The notes: generated from the letters alone by a model not told the origin. DNA of 25,425 nt from JBOGXF01 sp050694275 (GCA_050694275.1 JBOGXF010000074.1:1-25425); one strand, 5' to 3'; positions 7,173 through 14,479 are shown, counted from the first letter of the stretch. A program made the numbers and translations.

Positions 7173-7703
7173 TCAGCAGCGGGTGTTGGTGTCGCGGTAG
7201 CAGATGCAGAAGACCTTGCGGCCCCCGTGGCAGTAGCCGGTGACCGATGCATCCCCGTTGATGCGCCGGTCCGAGTAGCTGCAGCAGTCGCGGATCCGGC
7301 GGATGCGGCCGTTGCAGCAGCGCGACCATCCGCCCCCGAAGCGAGGGTTGTTCACGTACGGGTACTTCTTCGGGACGACCTCCTGACACACCTTGCGTCG
7401 TCGCTGTTTCTTGGAGCGGTAGAGCTCGCCCTTGTCGTCGACCGGGTAGCCGTATTTCGGATGAACGGGGTAGCCGTACCTGTCGATGCGGGTGCGCGGC
7501 GCGAACGGGTGCGGGCACGACCCGGTCGTGAACGTGTGCCCGCAGATGTGATGTGCCTCCGCCCGCGACGGTCGCAGCGCCACTGCGACGAACGGCCCCC
7601 CGACGAGCGCGATCATCCCCTGGCCGATCCGTGACAGCATCGACCGCCGGCTCGTGCGATCGGCGAGGTGGACCGCGGCCCTCTCGGCAAGGTCGTCGAG
7701 CAT
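7173..7703 (-). CDS. Tat-exported cysteine-rich protein, methylamine dehydrogenase light chain (MauA)-like, lacking the second TTQ tryptophan
   Basis: This 176-residue protein starts at ATG 7703, overlapping the MauD-like stop by 1 nt (TGATG). The leader (MLDDLAERAAVHLADRTSRR, then SMLSRIG and a hydrophobic segment) closely follows the MauA leader, with a twin-arginine SRRSML motif. The mature part has 11 cysteines (C54, C63, C106, C129/130, C140/141, C158, C166, C168, C176), including C-C pairs and a C-x-C, recalling the dense disulfides of the light chain. Many Tyr, Arg and Lys residues lie between. W126 is the only tryptophan in the whole protein, so a tryptophan tryptophylquinone cofactor, which needs two, cannot form. 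The MauD and MauE neighbours are the factors known to be needed for disulfide formation in the light chain. No heavy chain (mauB) is in the window. I infer an exported, disulfide-knotted protein with another role. Confidence 0.7.
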   Translation of the reverse strand: MLDDLAERAAVHLADRTSRRSMLSRIGQGMIALVGGPFVAVALRPSRAEAHHICGHTFTTGSCPHPFAPRTRIDRYGYPVHPKYGYPVDDKGELYRSKKQRRRKVCQEVVPKKYPYVNNPRFGGGWSRCCNGRIRRIRDCCSYSDRRINGDASVTGYCHGGRKVFCICYRDTNTRC

Positions 7704-8275
7704 CAGCTCGCCTGCCTCTGCTCGTGCGCCTCTGACGTTCGCCGCCGGGCGGTGTCGATGAGTCCCTCCATCTGCTCGAGGTTGTTGACCGTTCCCTTCG
7801 CGCGCACGATCCCGGTCTCGTCGAGCACGACGACGTAGGGAGTCCCCGGGACGCCGTACGACAGCGCGACGTGTTGCGCCGGGATGATCGGGGCGTTGAC
7901 GCGGCGACCGTCGAAGGCGCGCGCGGTCTCGTGGGCGTCGACGTCGGTGAGCACGAGCGGGTCGCCGTCCTGGGCCGCGGCGCGCAGGCCCGGGAGGACC
8001 TGCTCGCACACCATGCAGCCGGGGCTCACGAACAGAAGCAGCCGGGCGCGTCCCGGCCCCCCGATGGTCACCGCGTTTCCGTCGAGATCGGTCGCGTCCA
8101 TCGGCTCGGGCGCGAGCCCGAGAGCCGGACCCTCGTCGTCCATCTCGAGCGCGCCGCGGGGACCGAGCCGGAGGTGAAGCGTGCCGATCTGGCGGGCGAG
8201 GGCGACGACGACCACACACAGCGCGACTACCACCACCCACAGGACCGCGTACGACGCGGCCCACCATCCGCCCAT
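7703..8275 (-). CDS. MauD/TlpA-like membrane-anchored thioredoxin-fold protein
   Basis: This 190-residue protein starts at ATG 8275, with AGGAGGG about 5 nt upstream. One N-terminal helix (residues ~8-28) anchors it, with the rest outside. The redoxin domain shows LLLFVSPGCMVCEQVLPGL with a C87-x-x-C90 pair and the cis-proline turn GVPGTPYVVVLDETG (P146). F-x-S-P-x-C-x-V-C is characteristic of MauD, the methylamine-utilisation thioredoxin. It should make or repair disulfides in the cysteine-rich protein encoded by the next gene, with which its stop codon overlaps, using electrons passed through a MauE-like membrane partner. A generic TlpA reductase is the alternative; the genomic pairing favours the MauD reading. 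Confidence 0.8.
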   Translation of the reverse strand: MGGWWAASYAVLWVVVVALCVVVVALARQIGTLHLRLGPRGALEMDDEGPALGLAPEPMDATDLDGNAVTIGGPGRARLLLFVSPGCMVCEQVLPGLRAAAQDGDPLVLTDVDAHETARAFDGRRVNAPIIPAQHVALSYGVPGTPYVVVLDETGIVRAKGTVNNLEQMEGLIDTARRRTSEAHEQRQAS

Positions 8276-8293
8276 CGACCCTCCTGCCTTTTG

Positions 8294-8322
8294 TTGGTCG
8301 CTCAAGGCTACCCGCGTAGCGT
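8294..8322 (+). promoter_or_regulatory. Candidate promoter for the mauE operon (TTGGTC-17-TAGCGT)
   Basis: The 78-nt gap between the divergent mauD-like and mauE-like genes contains TTGGTC at 8294-8299 and TAGCGT at 8317-8322, spaced 17 nt. Transcription would begin at about 8329, where an ATGAC follows TAGCGTCG by 4 nt as at 2003. This leaves a 25-nt leader before the mauE ATG at 8354. A second -10-like box, CAATAGGAT (8336-8344), is closer to the gene. No clear promoter for the opposite direction is seen. Confidence 0.4.
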
Positions 8323-8353
8323 CGTTGGATGACTGCAATAGGATGCGTCGTCC

Positions 8354-8890
8354 ATGCCCGACGCGATCGCCTATGCCGCCGCCGCGATGCTCTCGCTCGC
8401 GTTTGCGTGGGCCGCGCTCGCAAAGCTCGCTCGCTTCTCGGGCTGGCGGGCCGCGCTCGCAGGCTTCGAGCTTCCCAGGCCGGTTGCGGTCGCGTCCTCG
8501 TGGGGGGTGCCCGCGGCCGAGCTTGCCGCCGCGGCTCTTCTGGTGACCGCGCCTCCAAAAGTGGGGGCCGCGCTCGCGCTCGCGCTCCTGGCCGTGTTTT
8601 CGCTCGCGGTCGTGGGGGCGCAGAGAGAACACGGCGACAAGCTTCCCTGCGGGTGCTTCGGTCGAGCCGAGGCGCGCGACTACCGAACGATCGTCGGCCG
8701 CAACGGCCTTTTGGGCGCTCTCGCCGCGGCCGTGCTGTTGTCGGATGCGCGCGCCGCCGCGATCTCGGCGGTCGAGCTCCCGAGCTCGGGCGAGATCGTT
8801 CCCGCGGTTCTCGTTGTCGTTGGGATCGCCGCGGTCGTCACGATGACGTTTCAGGTCGGAGGCGCGTTCCGGCGCAAGGAGAATCGGTGA
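8354..8890 (+). CDS. MauE-like membrane protein (DoxX/MauE redox partner)
   Basis: This 178-residue membrane protein starts at ATG 8354. It has four to five helices: ~5-25, 48-66, 68-90, 112-132 and 145-170. The loop DKLPCGCFGRAEA carries the C99-G-C101 pair with the P-C-G-C-F-G motif diagnostic of the MauE family. MauE is required with MauD for a correctly disulfide-bonded methylamine dehydrogenase light chain, and is thought to relay electrons across the membrane. Here it is divergent from mauD and the MauA-like gene across a 78-nt shared gap, and it starts a plus-strand operon whose second gene overlaps it by 4 nt (GTGA). Confidence 0.82.
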   Translation: MPDAIAYAAAAMLSLAFAWAALAKLARFSGWRAALAGFELPRPVAVASSWGVPAAELAAAALLVTAPPKVGAALALALLAVFSLAVVGAQREHGDKLPCGCFGRAEARDYRTIVGRNGLLGALAAAVLLSDARAAAISAVELPSSGEIVPAVLVVVGIAAVVTMTFQVGGAFRRKENR

Positions 8891-9501
8891 GGGCGCGCGC
8901 CGCGCTCTCCGCGCTCCTCGCGGCTGGAGCCCTCGTTCCCTTTATCGCCTCAGCCCATCATGTCGACATCCCGGATCCCAAGGACACGCGCGGCCGGCTC
9001 GACTTGCGCGAGACCAAGACGTGGGGAGGGTTCGAGCGCGCCGGATGGCGGCTCATAACTTTCCGGACGTGGGGGGCGGAGAGGATCTGGGACCGCGGTT
9101 TCCTGTTCGTTCATCTCGACACTTTTGGGAAGGCGCGGTTCGACTACTACGTCCTGATCGCGTCGAACGGGTCGCGCCTAAAGGGACAGCTGTGGCGCGA
9201 TCGGGCCAGCAAGCCCGACTTCATCGTTCGACGGGTCCCAGTGTGGCGCAAGAACCGCAGGTCGGTCGCGTTCCGGCTCGACATCACGAGTCTGCGCATC
9301 GGCAAGAACAGACAGCGCTACTCGTGGACCGCGCAGACCCTTTGGACCGGGCCGCGGTGCCGGCGCGTGTGCATCGACGTGTTGGACCGTGGCCCCGTCG
9401 TCGAGCCGCTCGGCCCGCCCCAGCCGAGCCCGACGATCTCGCCCACACCGACGATCTCGCCCACGCCGACGGCCACGCCGACGGCCTCGCCCACCCCATA
9501 G
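8887..9501 (+). CDS. Secreted protein of unknown function with Pro/Thr-rich C-terminal tail
   Basis: This 204-residue protein starts at GTG 8887, overlapping the mauE stop (GTGA). A signal peptide ends near the A-S-A-H-H segment (~residue 24). The body (about 25-170) is rich in Trp, Arg and aromatic residues in alternating beta-strand patterns, e.g. GFLFVHLDTFGKARFDYYV and SVAFRLDITSL, and suggests a beta-sandwich. It has one cysteine pair in CRRVC, a possible substrate for the neighbouring MauD/MauE pair. The last ~25 residues are S/P-T-repeats encoded partly by an 18-bp direct repeat (9430-9447 and 9448-9465), a typical extended cell-wall spacer. I do not recognise the family. Confidence 0.65.
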   Translation: MRARAALSALLAAGALVPFIASAHHVDIPDPKDTRGRLDLRETKTWGGFERAGWRLITFRTWGAERIWDRGFLFVHLDTFGKARFDYYVLIASNGSRLKGQLWRDRASKPDFIVRRVPVWRKNRRSVAFRLDITSLRIGKNRQRYSWTAQTLWTGPRCRRVCIDVLDRGPVVEPLGPPQPSPTISPTPTISPTPTATPTASPTP

Positions 9502-9510
9502 GGATCGCCG

Positions 9511-11109
9511 GTGGCGCCGCGCCTCGTCATCTTGGGATGGGATTCCGCGACCTTCGACCTGACGGACCCTCTCGTCGAACGGGAAGAGCTGCCGGTGCTC
9601 GCCGAGCTCCAGAAGAAGGGCTTCCGCGCGCCGCTCCGCTCGACCTGGCCCCCGATGACCGACTCTGCGTGGACCTCGGCCTTCACCGGCCGCAACCCCG
9701 GCGCCCACGGGATCTTCGGCTCGTGGTACCGCGCGCCGGGGTCATACGCGTGCCGCTACTTCTCGTCCCGCGACCGGCGCGCGCCCGCGCTGTGGGAGAT
9801 GACCGATGGGACCCGGTTCTGCGTGTGGAACGTGCCGATGACCTACCCCCCCAACGAGGTCGCGGGCGCGATGGTGGCCGGCTACGGCGCGCCACCCGGC
9901 TCCCGCTGCTGCTCTCCGCCCGATCTCCAGGACGCGCTCGCGCGCCGGTGGCCCCTCGAGGATCTCCTCGATCGTGCTCCTCATACGTCGCTCGAGACGT
10001 TCCTCGTCGATCTCTTGCGCGGGCTCGAGGCGCAGGCCGAGGCGCTGCCGTACCTCGCGAAGAAGACCGGGGCGGACTGCCTTGTCGCGGTGTGGCCTCA
10101 CGTCGATCGCGCACAGCACTTCTTCTGGCGGTTCCGCGGGCTCGATCATCCCCTGTCGGACGCGGTCGATGCCGTCTACCGCGCGATGGACAAGGCGACG
10201 GGGGCGATCGTCGAGGCGTTTGACGACGCCGACGTCATGGTCGTTTCCGATCACGGCGCGGGGCCTCTGAAGGGCGACGTGAATGTGGGGGCGTGGCTCG
10301 CGGCGCGCGGTCACGCGGCCTACGGTCGAGCGCGCGCACAGCACGCGCTGGGTCTCGCGTGGGCGCTTCCGCCGCCGGTGCGCTGGCTCGGCCGCCGGCT
10401 CGCGCCCGGGCTTGCGCGGCGCGCCTTCGGAGCGACGCTCGCGGGGCAACTCGGCAACTTCGACTGGTCAGCGACGAACGCGTTCATGGGTTTTCACTCC
10501 GATCTGTGGCTCAACCTGGAGGGCAGGGAGCCCGGGGGCCGGGTGACGGAGGCCGACGCCGACAGGCTGCTCGAGGAGCTTCGGGGGGGCCTTTTGGAGC
10601 TGCGCGCCCCGGACTCGGGTGAGCCGGTGTTCGCCGGCGCGTACCGGCGCGACGAGATCTACTCGGGCGCCGCCGTCGACCTCGCCCCCGACCTCATGCT
10701 CGACTGCTGGTCGCAGGGCTATCGGGTCGCCCCGGGCCGGGAGGCGACCGACGAGCTCGTGGTCGCCCCGGCCCCCCTCGCCGGTGTCGGCGAGCCGTGG
10801 TCGTCTGATCACCGCCCGCTCGGGGTCTTCGTCGGCGCGGGGCCGCGCATCGCATCCGGAGGCGCGTCCGGGGGGGCTGGGCAGGCCGGGCCCCTGTCGC
10901 TCATGGACGTTTGCCCGACCGCCCTCGCCCTGCTCGACGAGCCCGTGCCGGAGGGTCTCGACGGGCGCGTCGCGACCGAGGCCCTCGCCCCTTCGGTGGC
11001 CGTGAGCTACGGGGGCCGGGCGGCCGAGCGGAGCGCCGCGGGCGATTACTCGGAGGCCGAGGCGGCCGCGGTCGCGGAGCACCTCAAGGACCTCGGCTAC
11101 ATCGAATAG
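9511..11109 (+). CDS. Alkaline-phosphatase-superfamily enzyme (type I phosphodiesterase / nucleotide pyrophosphatase-like)
   Basis: This 532-residue protein starts at GTG 9511, with AGGGA 7 nt upstream and 9 nt after the preceding stop. The metal- and nucleophile-site motifs are in family order: VILGWDSATFD near the N-terminus (D11), the nucleophile segment PPMTDSAWTSAFTGRNPGAH (T50), VWPHVDRAQHFFW, VVSDHGAG, and SSDHRPLG near the C-terminus, the last three supplying Asp/His ligands. The C-terminal HLKDLGYIE is the usual ending of this actinobacterial branch. No signal peptide is seen, so it is probably cytoplasmic. Two-metal hydrolysis of a phosphoester or phosphodiester is expected; the substrate is unknown. 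It ends the mauE operon and is followed by a 51-bp palindromic repeat. Confidence 0.85.
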   Translation: MAPRLVILGWDSATFDLTDPLVEREELPVLAELQKKGFRAPLRSTWPPMTDSAWTSAFTGRNPGAHGIFGSWYRAPGSYACRYFSSRDRRAPALWEMTDGTRFCVWNVPMTYPPNEVAGAMVAGYGAPPGSRCCSPPDLQDALARRWPLEDLLDRAPHTSLETFLVDLLRGLEAQAEALPYLAKKTGADCLVAVWPHVDRAQHFFWRFRGLDHPLSDAVDAVYRAMDKATGAIVEAFDDADVMVVSDHGAGPLKGDVNVGAWLAARGHAAYGRARAQHALGLAWALPPPVRWLGRRLAPGLARRAFGATLAGQLGNFDWSATNAFMGFHSDLWLNLEGREPGGRVTEADADRLLEELRGGLLELRAPDSGEPVFAGAYRRDEIYSGAAVDLAPDLMLDCWSQGYRVAPGREATDELVVAPAPLAGVGEPWSSDHRPLGVFVGAGPRIASGGASGGAGQAGPLSLMDVCPTALALLDEPVPEGLDGRVATEALAPSVAVSYGGRAAERSAAGDYSEAEAAAVAEHLKDLGYIE

Positions 11110-11122
11110 CCCCGCCCCCTTC

Positions 11123-11173
11123 CCAAGGTTGCGCATCTGAGATTTCTCAGGGACCTAGATCGCACAACCTTGG
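11123..11173. repeat. 51-bp palindromic element, family 1, copy A
   Basis: The arms CCAAGGTTGCGC and GCACAACCTTGG (11 of 12 complementary) enclose a centre with further partial complementarity, including CTGAG/CTCAG. It begins 14 nt after the phosphatase stop and ends 3 nt before the stop of the convergent small membrane gene. It could therefore serve as a two-way terminator. Copies C (14857-14907) and B (18456-18506) have the same length of exactly 51 bp. Confidence 0.75.
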
Positions 11174-11176
11174 AGG

Positions 11177-11404
11177 TTAGGGAGGGTAGCTCCAGATGTC
11201 TCTTGGGGGCCGGGGGGCTCCCGGGGGCGGCCGGCGACCCCGGCGGCGGGCCCGGACGGCGGCCCGCTTGAGGTTGCGGACGATGAGTCGGGAGGCGACG
11301 ATCCACCCGAGCGAGACGAAGATGAGCAGGACGGCGGCAACCGTCAGGATCGGGTCCTGGGCGAACTCCTCGATACGGGACTCCGGCCCCTGCGCGAGCA
11401 GCAT
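11177..11404 (-). CDS. Small single-helix membrane protein with basic Pro/Arg-rich tail
   Basis: This 75-residue protein starts at ATG 11404 (the longer open frame upstream is rejected as filler). One helix, ILTVAAVLLIFVSLGWIVAS, is followed by a strongly basic cytoplasmic tail (KRAAVRARRRGRRPPPG) ending in DIWSYPP. It lies divergent from larE and 9 nt downstream of a TATAGGT box, so its message would have almost no leader. Protein-like composition and a good promoter support it; function is unknown. Confidence 0.5.
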   Translation of the reverse strand: MLLAQGPESRIEEFAQDPILTVAAVLLIFVSLGWIVASRLIVRNLKRAAVRARRRGRRPPPGAPRPPRDIWSYPP

Positions 11405-11413
11405 GTGCCCTGA

Positions 11414-11420
11414 ACCTATA
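11414..11420 (-). promoter_or_regulatory. Candidate -10 box TATAGGT, near-leaderless
   Basis: On the minus strand TATAGGT is followed by 9 nt and then the ATG at 11404. The same TATAGGTT occurs 7 nt before the ATG at 14480. Both fit actinobacterial -10 boxes placed so that transcription starts at or just before the start codon. Confidence 0.45.
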
Positions 11421-11446
11421 TCCGCGCCGCTTCGATCCCTGGGAAG

Positions 11447-12274
11447 ATGACGGTCGTGGACGCCGCGCTCGTCGCCAAACAGCAGGCCCTCACCGAGCTG
11501 CTCACCGGCATGGGCGGAGTGGTCGTCGCGTACTCCGGCGGGGTCGACTCGACCTACCTCGCGTGGGCCGCGCACGAGACCCTCGGCGACGACGCGCTCG
11601 CGGTCACCGCGGTGTCACCGTCTCTGGCGCGCCGCCAGCGGGCCGCAGCCGAGTCGGTGGCACGCCGCCACGGCTGGAACCACGTCGTCGTCGAGACCTC
11701 CGAGATCGAGCGCGAGGAGTACGCCCGTAACGATCCCGACCGGTGCTACTGGTGCAAGACCGAGCTGTTTCAGATCCTCGAGCCGGTCGCCGCCGAGCGG
11801 CGGGCCGCGATCGCGGTCGGCACGAACGCCGACGACCTCACGGATATCCGCCCCGGCCACCGCGCCGCGCGCGAGCACGAAGTCCGCGCTCCTCTGGTCG
11901 AGGTCGGGCTCTCCAAACAAGAGGTCCGAGCGCTGTCGCGCGCCGCCGGGCTCGAGACCGCCGACATGCCCGCGTCGCCGTGCCTCGCGTCCCGCTTCGC
12001 TTACGGGGTGCGCGTCACCGCGGCCGGGCTGGGTCGCATCGACGAGGCCGAGGAGGTCGTGCGCGGCCTCGGGTTCGAGGTCCTGCGGGTGCGCGACCAC
12101 GGCGACCTCGCGCGCATCGAGGTTCCGGCGGCCGACATCGAGCGGGCCGCGGCTCTGAAGGACGAGATCGCGCGCGAGCTGGCTCGTCTCGGCTACCTCT
12201 ACGTCACCCTCGATCTCGCGGGGTTCCGGTCCGGCTCGATGAACGAGGTCTTGCGCCCGCCGAAGATCCGATAG
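11447..12274 (+). CDS. larE: LarE-type ATP-dependent sulfur transferase (PP-loop)
   Basis: This 275-residue protein has a PP-loop ATP pyrophosphatase motif, YSGGVDS (29-35), that adenylates a carboxylate. It continues DRCYWCKTELF with C100 and C103, then GTNADDLTD and MPASPCLASRFAYG with C179. The last cysteine aligns with the sacrificial sulfur donor of Lactiplantibacillus LarE. The extra C-x-x-C matches the three-cysteine LarE group, where an iron-sulfur cluster is thought to carry the sulfur catalytically. LarE makes the thioacids of the nickel-pincer nucleotide cofactor, used by lactate racemase and relatives. No larB, larC or racemase-like gene is in the window. The start is ATG 11447; GTG 11456 is an alternative better spaced from GGGAAG. 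Confidence 0.88.
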   Translation: MTVVDAALVAKQQALTELLTGMGGVVVAYSGGVDSTYLAWAAHETLGDDALAVTAVSPSLARRQRAAAESVARRHGWNHVVVETSEIEREEYARNDPDRCYWCKTELFQILEPVAAERRAAIAVGTNADDLTDIRPGHRAAREHEVRAPLVEVGLSKQEVRALSRAAGLETADMPASPCLASRFAYGVRVTAAGLGRIDEAEEVVRGLGFEVLRVRDHGDLARIEVPAADIERAAALKDEIARELARLGYLYVTLDLAGFRSGSMNEVLRPPKIR

Positions 12275-12276
12275 CT

Positions 12277-12307
12277 GGAACCTTTTGGCCCAATCGGGGT
12301 GTCTAAC
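12277..12307 (+). promoter_or_regulatory. Candidate ECF-sigma promoter (GGAACC ... GTCTAAC)
   Basis: GGAACCT at 12277-12283 and GTCTAAC at 12301-12307 are separated by 17 nt. This is the form of promoters read by many extracytoplasmic-function sigma factors (GGAAC-type -35, CGTC/GTCTAA-type -10). Transcription from about 12312 would give a leader of roughly 33 nt before the exported FG-GAP protein, a sensible target for envelope-stress control. No ECF sigma gene is in the window. Confidence 0.5.
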
Positions 12308-12344
12308 GCCCTGAATCCGTCGTTCAATCAGGCAGGTGCTTTCG

Positions 12345-14168
12345 ATGCGCAGAATCCTCGTGCTGGCAGTCGTGACCATGGGGGCCGTGGCGTTCACGGC
12401 TCCTCCCTCGGCCGCGTCGTGCGCTGGGTTCGCCGATCCAAAAAAGCAGCGGCGTGCCCATGTCGAGGGGGCCGACGTCATTTTCACCGGCGTGGCGACG
12501 AAGGTCGAGGTCGAGCAATCCGACGATCACCTCTTCGGCGATGAGCGCATACGCACCCATTTCAGAGTGGAGACCGGCTACAAGGGGCCGGTGCGGTACA
12601 ACGAGGTCGTCAATAACGGCCAGACCGGCAGCTCAATCACTCAAGATTTCGAGGCCGGCAGGCGCTACACGGTGTTCGCCGACCTCAACAAGAGAGGCGT
12701 CTTGTCCACCAACGTCTGCGCGGGCAACAAGCGCGGCTCGATCAACCCCGATCGCTGGGGGCTCAAGGAGAAGCGCAACGGCGCCGGCGGGGCCGCCGAT
12801 CTCGACCGGGCCGGCTCTGCGGTCGCGGGTCTCGGCGACCTCGACGGAGACGGACGCGTCGACTACCTCGTGGGCGCGCCGTTCGCCGACGTCCCGGCAC
12901 CTCCACCCGACTACTCCGGACGACTCGAGGACGCCGGCGAGGCCTACGTTCTCTTCGGGCGCGACCGCATCGGCACCGTCAACCTCAAGCGGATCGGGTT
13001 CTTCGGCTACCGCGTCCAGGGCGCGGCGGCGGGCGACCGCGCCGGCTTCTCGGTAGCCAACGCCGGCGACGTCAACGGCGACGGCCGCACCGATCTGTTG
13101 GTCGGGGCTCCGGGGGCGAGCAACAACGACCGCGTCGAGTCGGGCAGCGCGTACGTCGTCTTCGATCGACCGGAGCCGCCGGGGCCTTTCAACCTGCGCG
13201 ACCTGGGCGACGACGGTTTTCGCATCGACGGGGCCAGCTCGGGCGACCAGGCCGGCTTCGCGGTCGCCGGCGCGGGCGACGTCAACGGAGATGGTCTCGC
13301 CGATGTCCTCGTCGGCGCCCCGGCCACCGGGATCGACGTCCCACTCGATCCCGACGTGCGTGCCGGCTCTGCCTACGTCGTGTTCGGCAAGGCGTCGTCC
13401 GAGGCGGTCGATCTCGCCGCGCTCGGCGACGGCGGCTACACCATTACCGGCGAGCGCGACGGTGACTCGGCCGGGCGCTCGGTGTCTCCGGCTGGTGATG
13501 TGAACGACGATGGATCGCCGGACGCGATCGTCGGCGCGCCCCTCGCCGACCGAAACGAGCGCACCAAATCGGGTTCGGCGTATGTCGTCTTCGGCAAGGC
13601 GTCGTCCGAGCCCGTCGACCTCGGCGCACTCGGCGAGGGTGGCTTCCGTATCGACGGCGCGGCACCGTTCGACGCCGCGGGGTGGGCGGTCTCAACCGCC
13701 GGCGACTTCGACTCCGACGGCCGCGCCGACGTCATCGTCGGTGCGCCCGGGCTGTCCGAGGTCTCGACCAGCGGCGCGGCGTATGTGGTGCTGGGCCACG
13801 CCGCTCAGGGCGATGTCGACCTCGCTTCAGGCGAGGGAGTCATCGCGCTCGCGGGCACATCGATCGTCGAGCGGTTCGGCTGGTCGGTGGCCCCGGCCGG
13901 TGATGCCGACGGCGACGGCGCCGGCGACGTCGTGGTTGGCGCTCCGTCCAATCTCCCGGGGGAGAACGAGGCGGGTAGGGCGTACGTGTTCTCGTTTTCG
14001 GGCCTGGTCCGGATGTCGTCCGACGGGCGCGTCGGCGACCGTTACGGCTTCTCGGTGGCTCCGCTCGGCGACATCAGCGGGGACGGCACTGCGGATCTCG
14101 TAATCGGCGCTCCCGGCGCGCGCTACAGGCAACGCGAGCAGGCGGGACGCGCCCACATCGAGTTTTAG
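12345..14168 (+). CDS. Exported protein: NTR/TIMP-like domain plus seven FG-GAP repeats (beta-propeller)
   Basis: This 607-residue protein starts at ATG 12345, with AGGTG 6 nt upstream; GTG 12336 in frame is less well placed. Signal peptide: MRRILVLAVVTMGAVAFTAP, with cleavage near S-A-A-S-C. Residues ~26-130 (SCAGFADP ... ADVIFTGVATKVEV ... FADLNKRGVLSTNVCAG) resemble a small NTR/TIMP-like domain beginning with a cysteine. From ~164 there are seven repeats of the form GDxxxDGxxDxxVGAP, each a calcium-binding D-x-D/N-x-D-G-x-x-D loop followed by I/V-G-A-P. Seven repeats fit one closed seven-bladed, integrin-alpha-like propeller. It has no anchor, so it is secreted. A role in surface binding or adhesion is inference. 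Confidence 0.85.
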   Translation: MRRILVLAVVTMGAVAFTAPPSAASCAGFADPKKQRRAHVEGADVIFTGVATKVEVEQSDDHLFGDERIRTHFRVETGYKGPVRYNEVVNNGQTGSSITQDFEAGRRYTVFADLNKRGVLSTNVCAGNKRGSINPDRWGLKEKRNGAGGAADLDRAGSAVAGLGDLDGDGRVDYLVGAPFADVPAPPPDYSGRLEDAGEAYVLFGRDRIGTVNLKRIGFFGYRVQGAAAGDRAGFSVANAGDVNGDGRTDLLVGAPGASNNDRVESGSAYVVFDRPEPPGPFNLRDLGDDGFRIDGASSGDQAGFAVAGAGDVNGDGLADVLVGAPATGIDVPLDPDVRAGSAYVVFGKASSEAVDLAALGDGGYTITGERDGDSAGRSVSPAGDVNDDGSPDAIVGAPLADRNERTKSGSAYVVFGKASSEPVDLGALGEGGFRIDGAAPFDAAGWAVSTAGDFDSDGRADVIVGAPGLSEVSTSGAAYVVLGHAAQGDVDLASGEGVIALAGTSIVERFGWSVAPAGDADGDGAGDVVVGAPSNLPGENEAGRAYVFSFSGLVRMSSDGRVGDRYGFSVAPLGDISGDGTADLVIGAPGARYRQREQAGRAHIEF

Positions 14169-14180
14169 AGTCGAGGGTCC

Positions 14181-14420
14181 TCAGAGGGTGACGATGGGGC
14201 AGGTGAGGGTGCGAGTGATGCCCTCGACCGCCTGGATCTTGCCGACGACCAGCTTGCCGAGAGCGTCCATGTCCGGCGCCGCGACCCGCACGATGACGTC
14301 GTAGGGGCCGGACACGTCGTCGGCCGAGTCGACCCCTTCGAGGGCGGCGATCTCGCCCGCGACCTGGGCCGCGTGGACCGCGGTCTGAATGAGGACGTAC
14401 GCCTTCACTTCGTCGGCCAC
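14181..14420 (-). CDS. Stand-alone RAM domain protein (Lrp/AsnC ligand-binding domain, no HTH)
   Basis: This 79-residue protein starts at GTG 14420, with AGGAGG 5 nt upstream. The sequence KAYVLIQTAVHAAQVAGEIA, then GVDSADDVSGPYDVIVRVAA, then KLVVGKIQAVEGITRTLTCP is a complete RAM domain, the C-terminal effector-binding and oligomerisation part of Lrp/AsnC regulators. The DNA-binding HTH is absent. Such short RAM proteins are widespread in actinobacteria and archaea and form rings that bind amino acids; some modify full-length Lrp partners. It converges on the FG-GAP gene (12 nt between stops) and is divergent from the small membrane gene at 14480. Confidence 0.85.
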   Translation of the reverse strand: MADEVKAYVLIQTAVHAAQVAGEIAALEGVDSADDVSGPYDVIVRVAAPDMDALGKLVVGKIQAVEGITRTLTCPIVTL

Positions 14421-14465
14421 AGCCCCTCCTTGCGTCGAGTGTCCGCCGGAAGTGTAGACGGGCGC

Positions 14466-14472
14466 TATAGGT
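14466..14472 (+). promoter_or_regulatory. Candidate leaderless -10 box TATAGGT
   Basis: TATAGGT ends 7 nt before the ATG at 14480, so transcription would start on the start codon. It sits in the 59-nt gap between the divergent RAM and membrane-protein genes. A matching TATAGGTT precedes the small membrane gene at 11404. Confidence 0.45.
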
Positions 14473-14479
14473 TTGGTCG

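Noticed and set aside
8329..9501. A 390-codon plus frame beginning at ATG 8329
   Set aside because: It runs in the wrong phase through mauE before entering the secreted-protein gene; GTG 8887 overlaps the mauE stop and begins a signal peptide.
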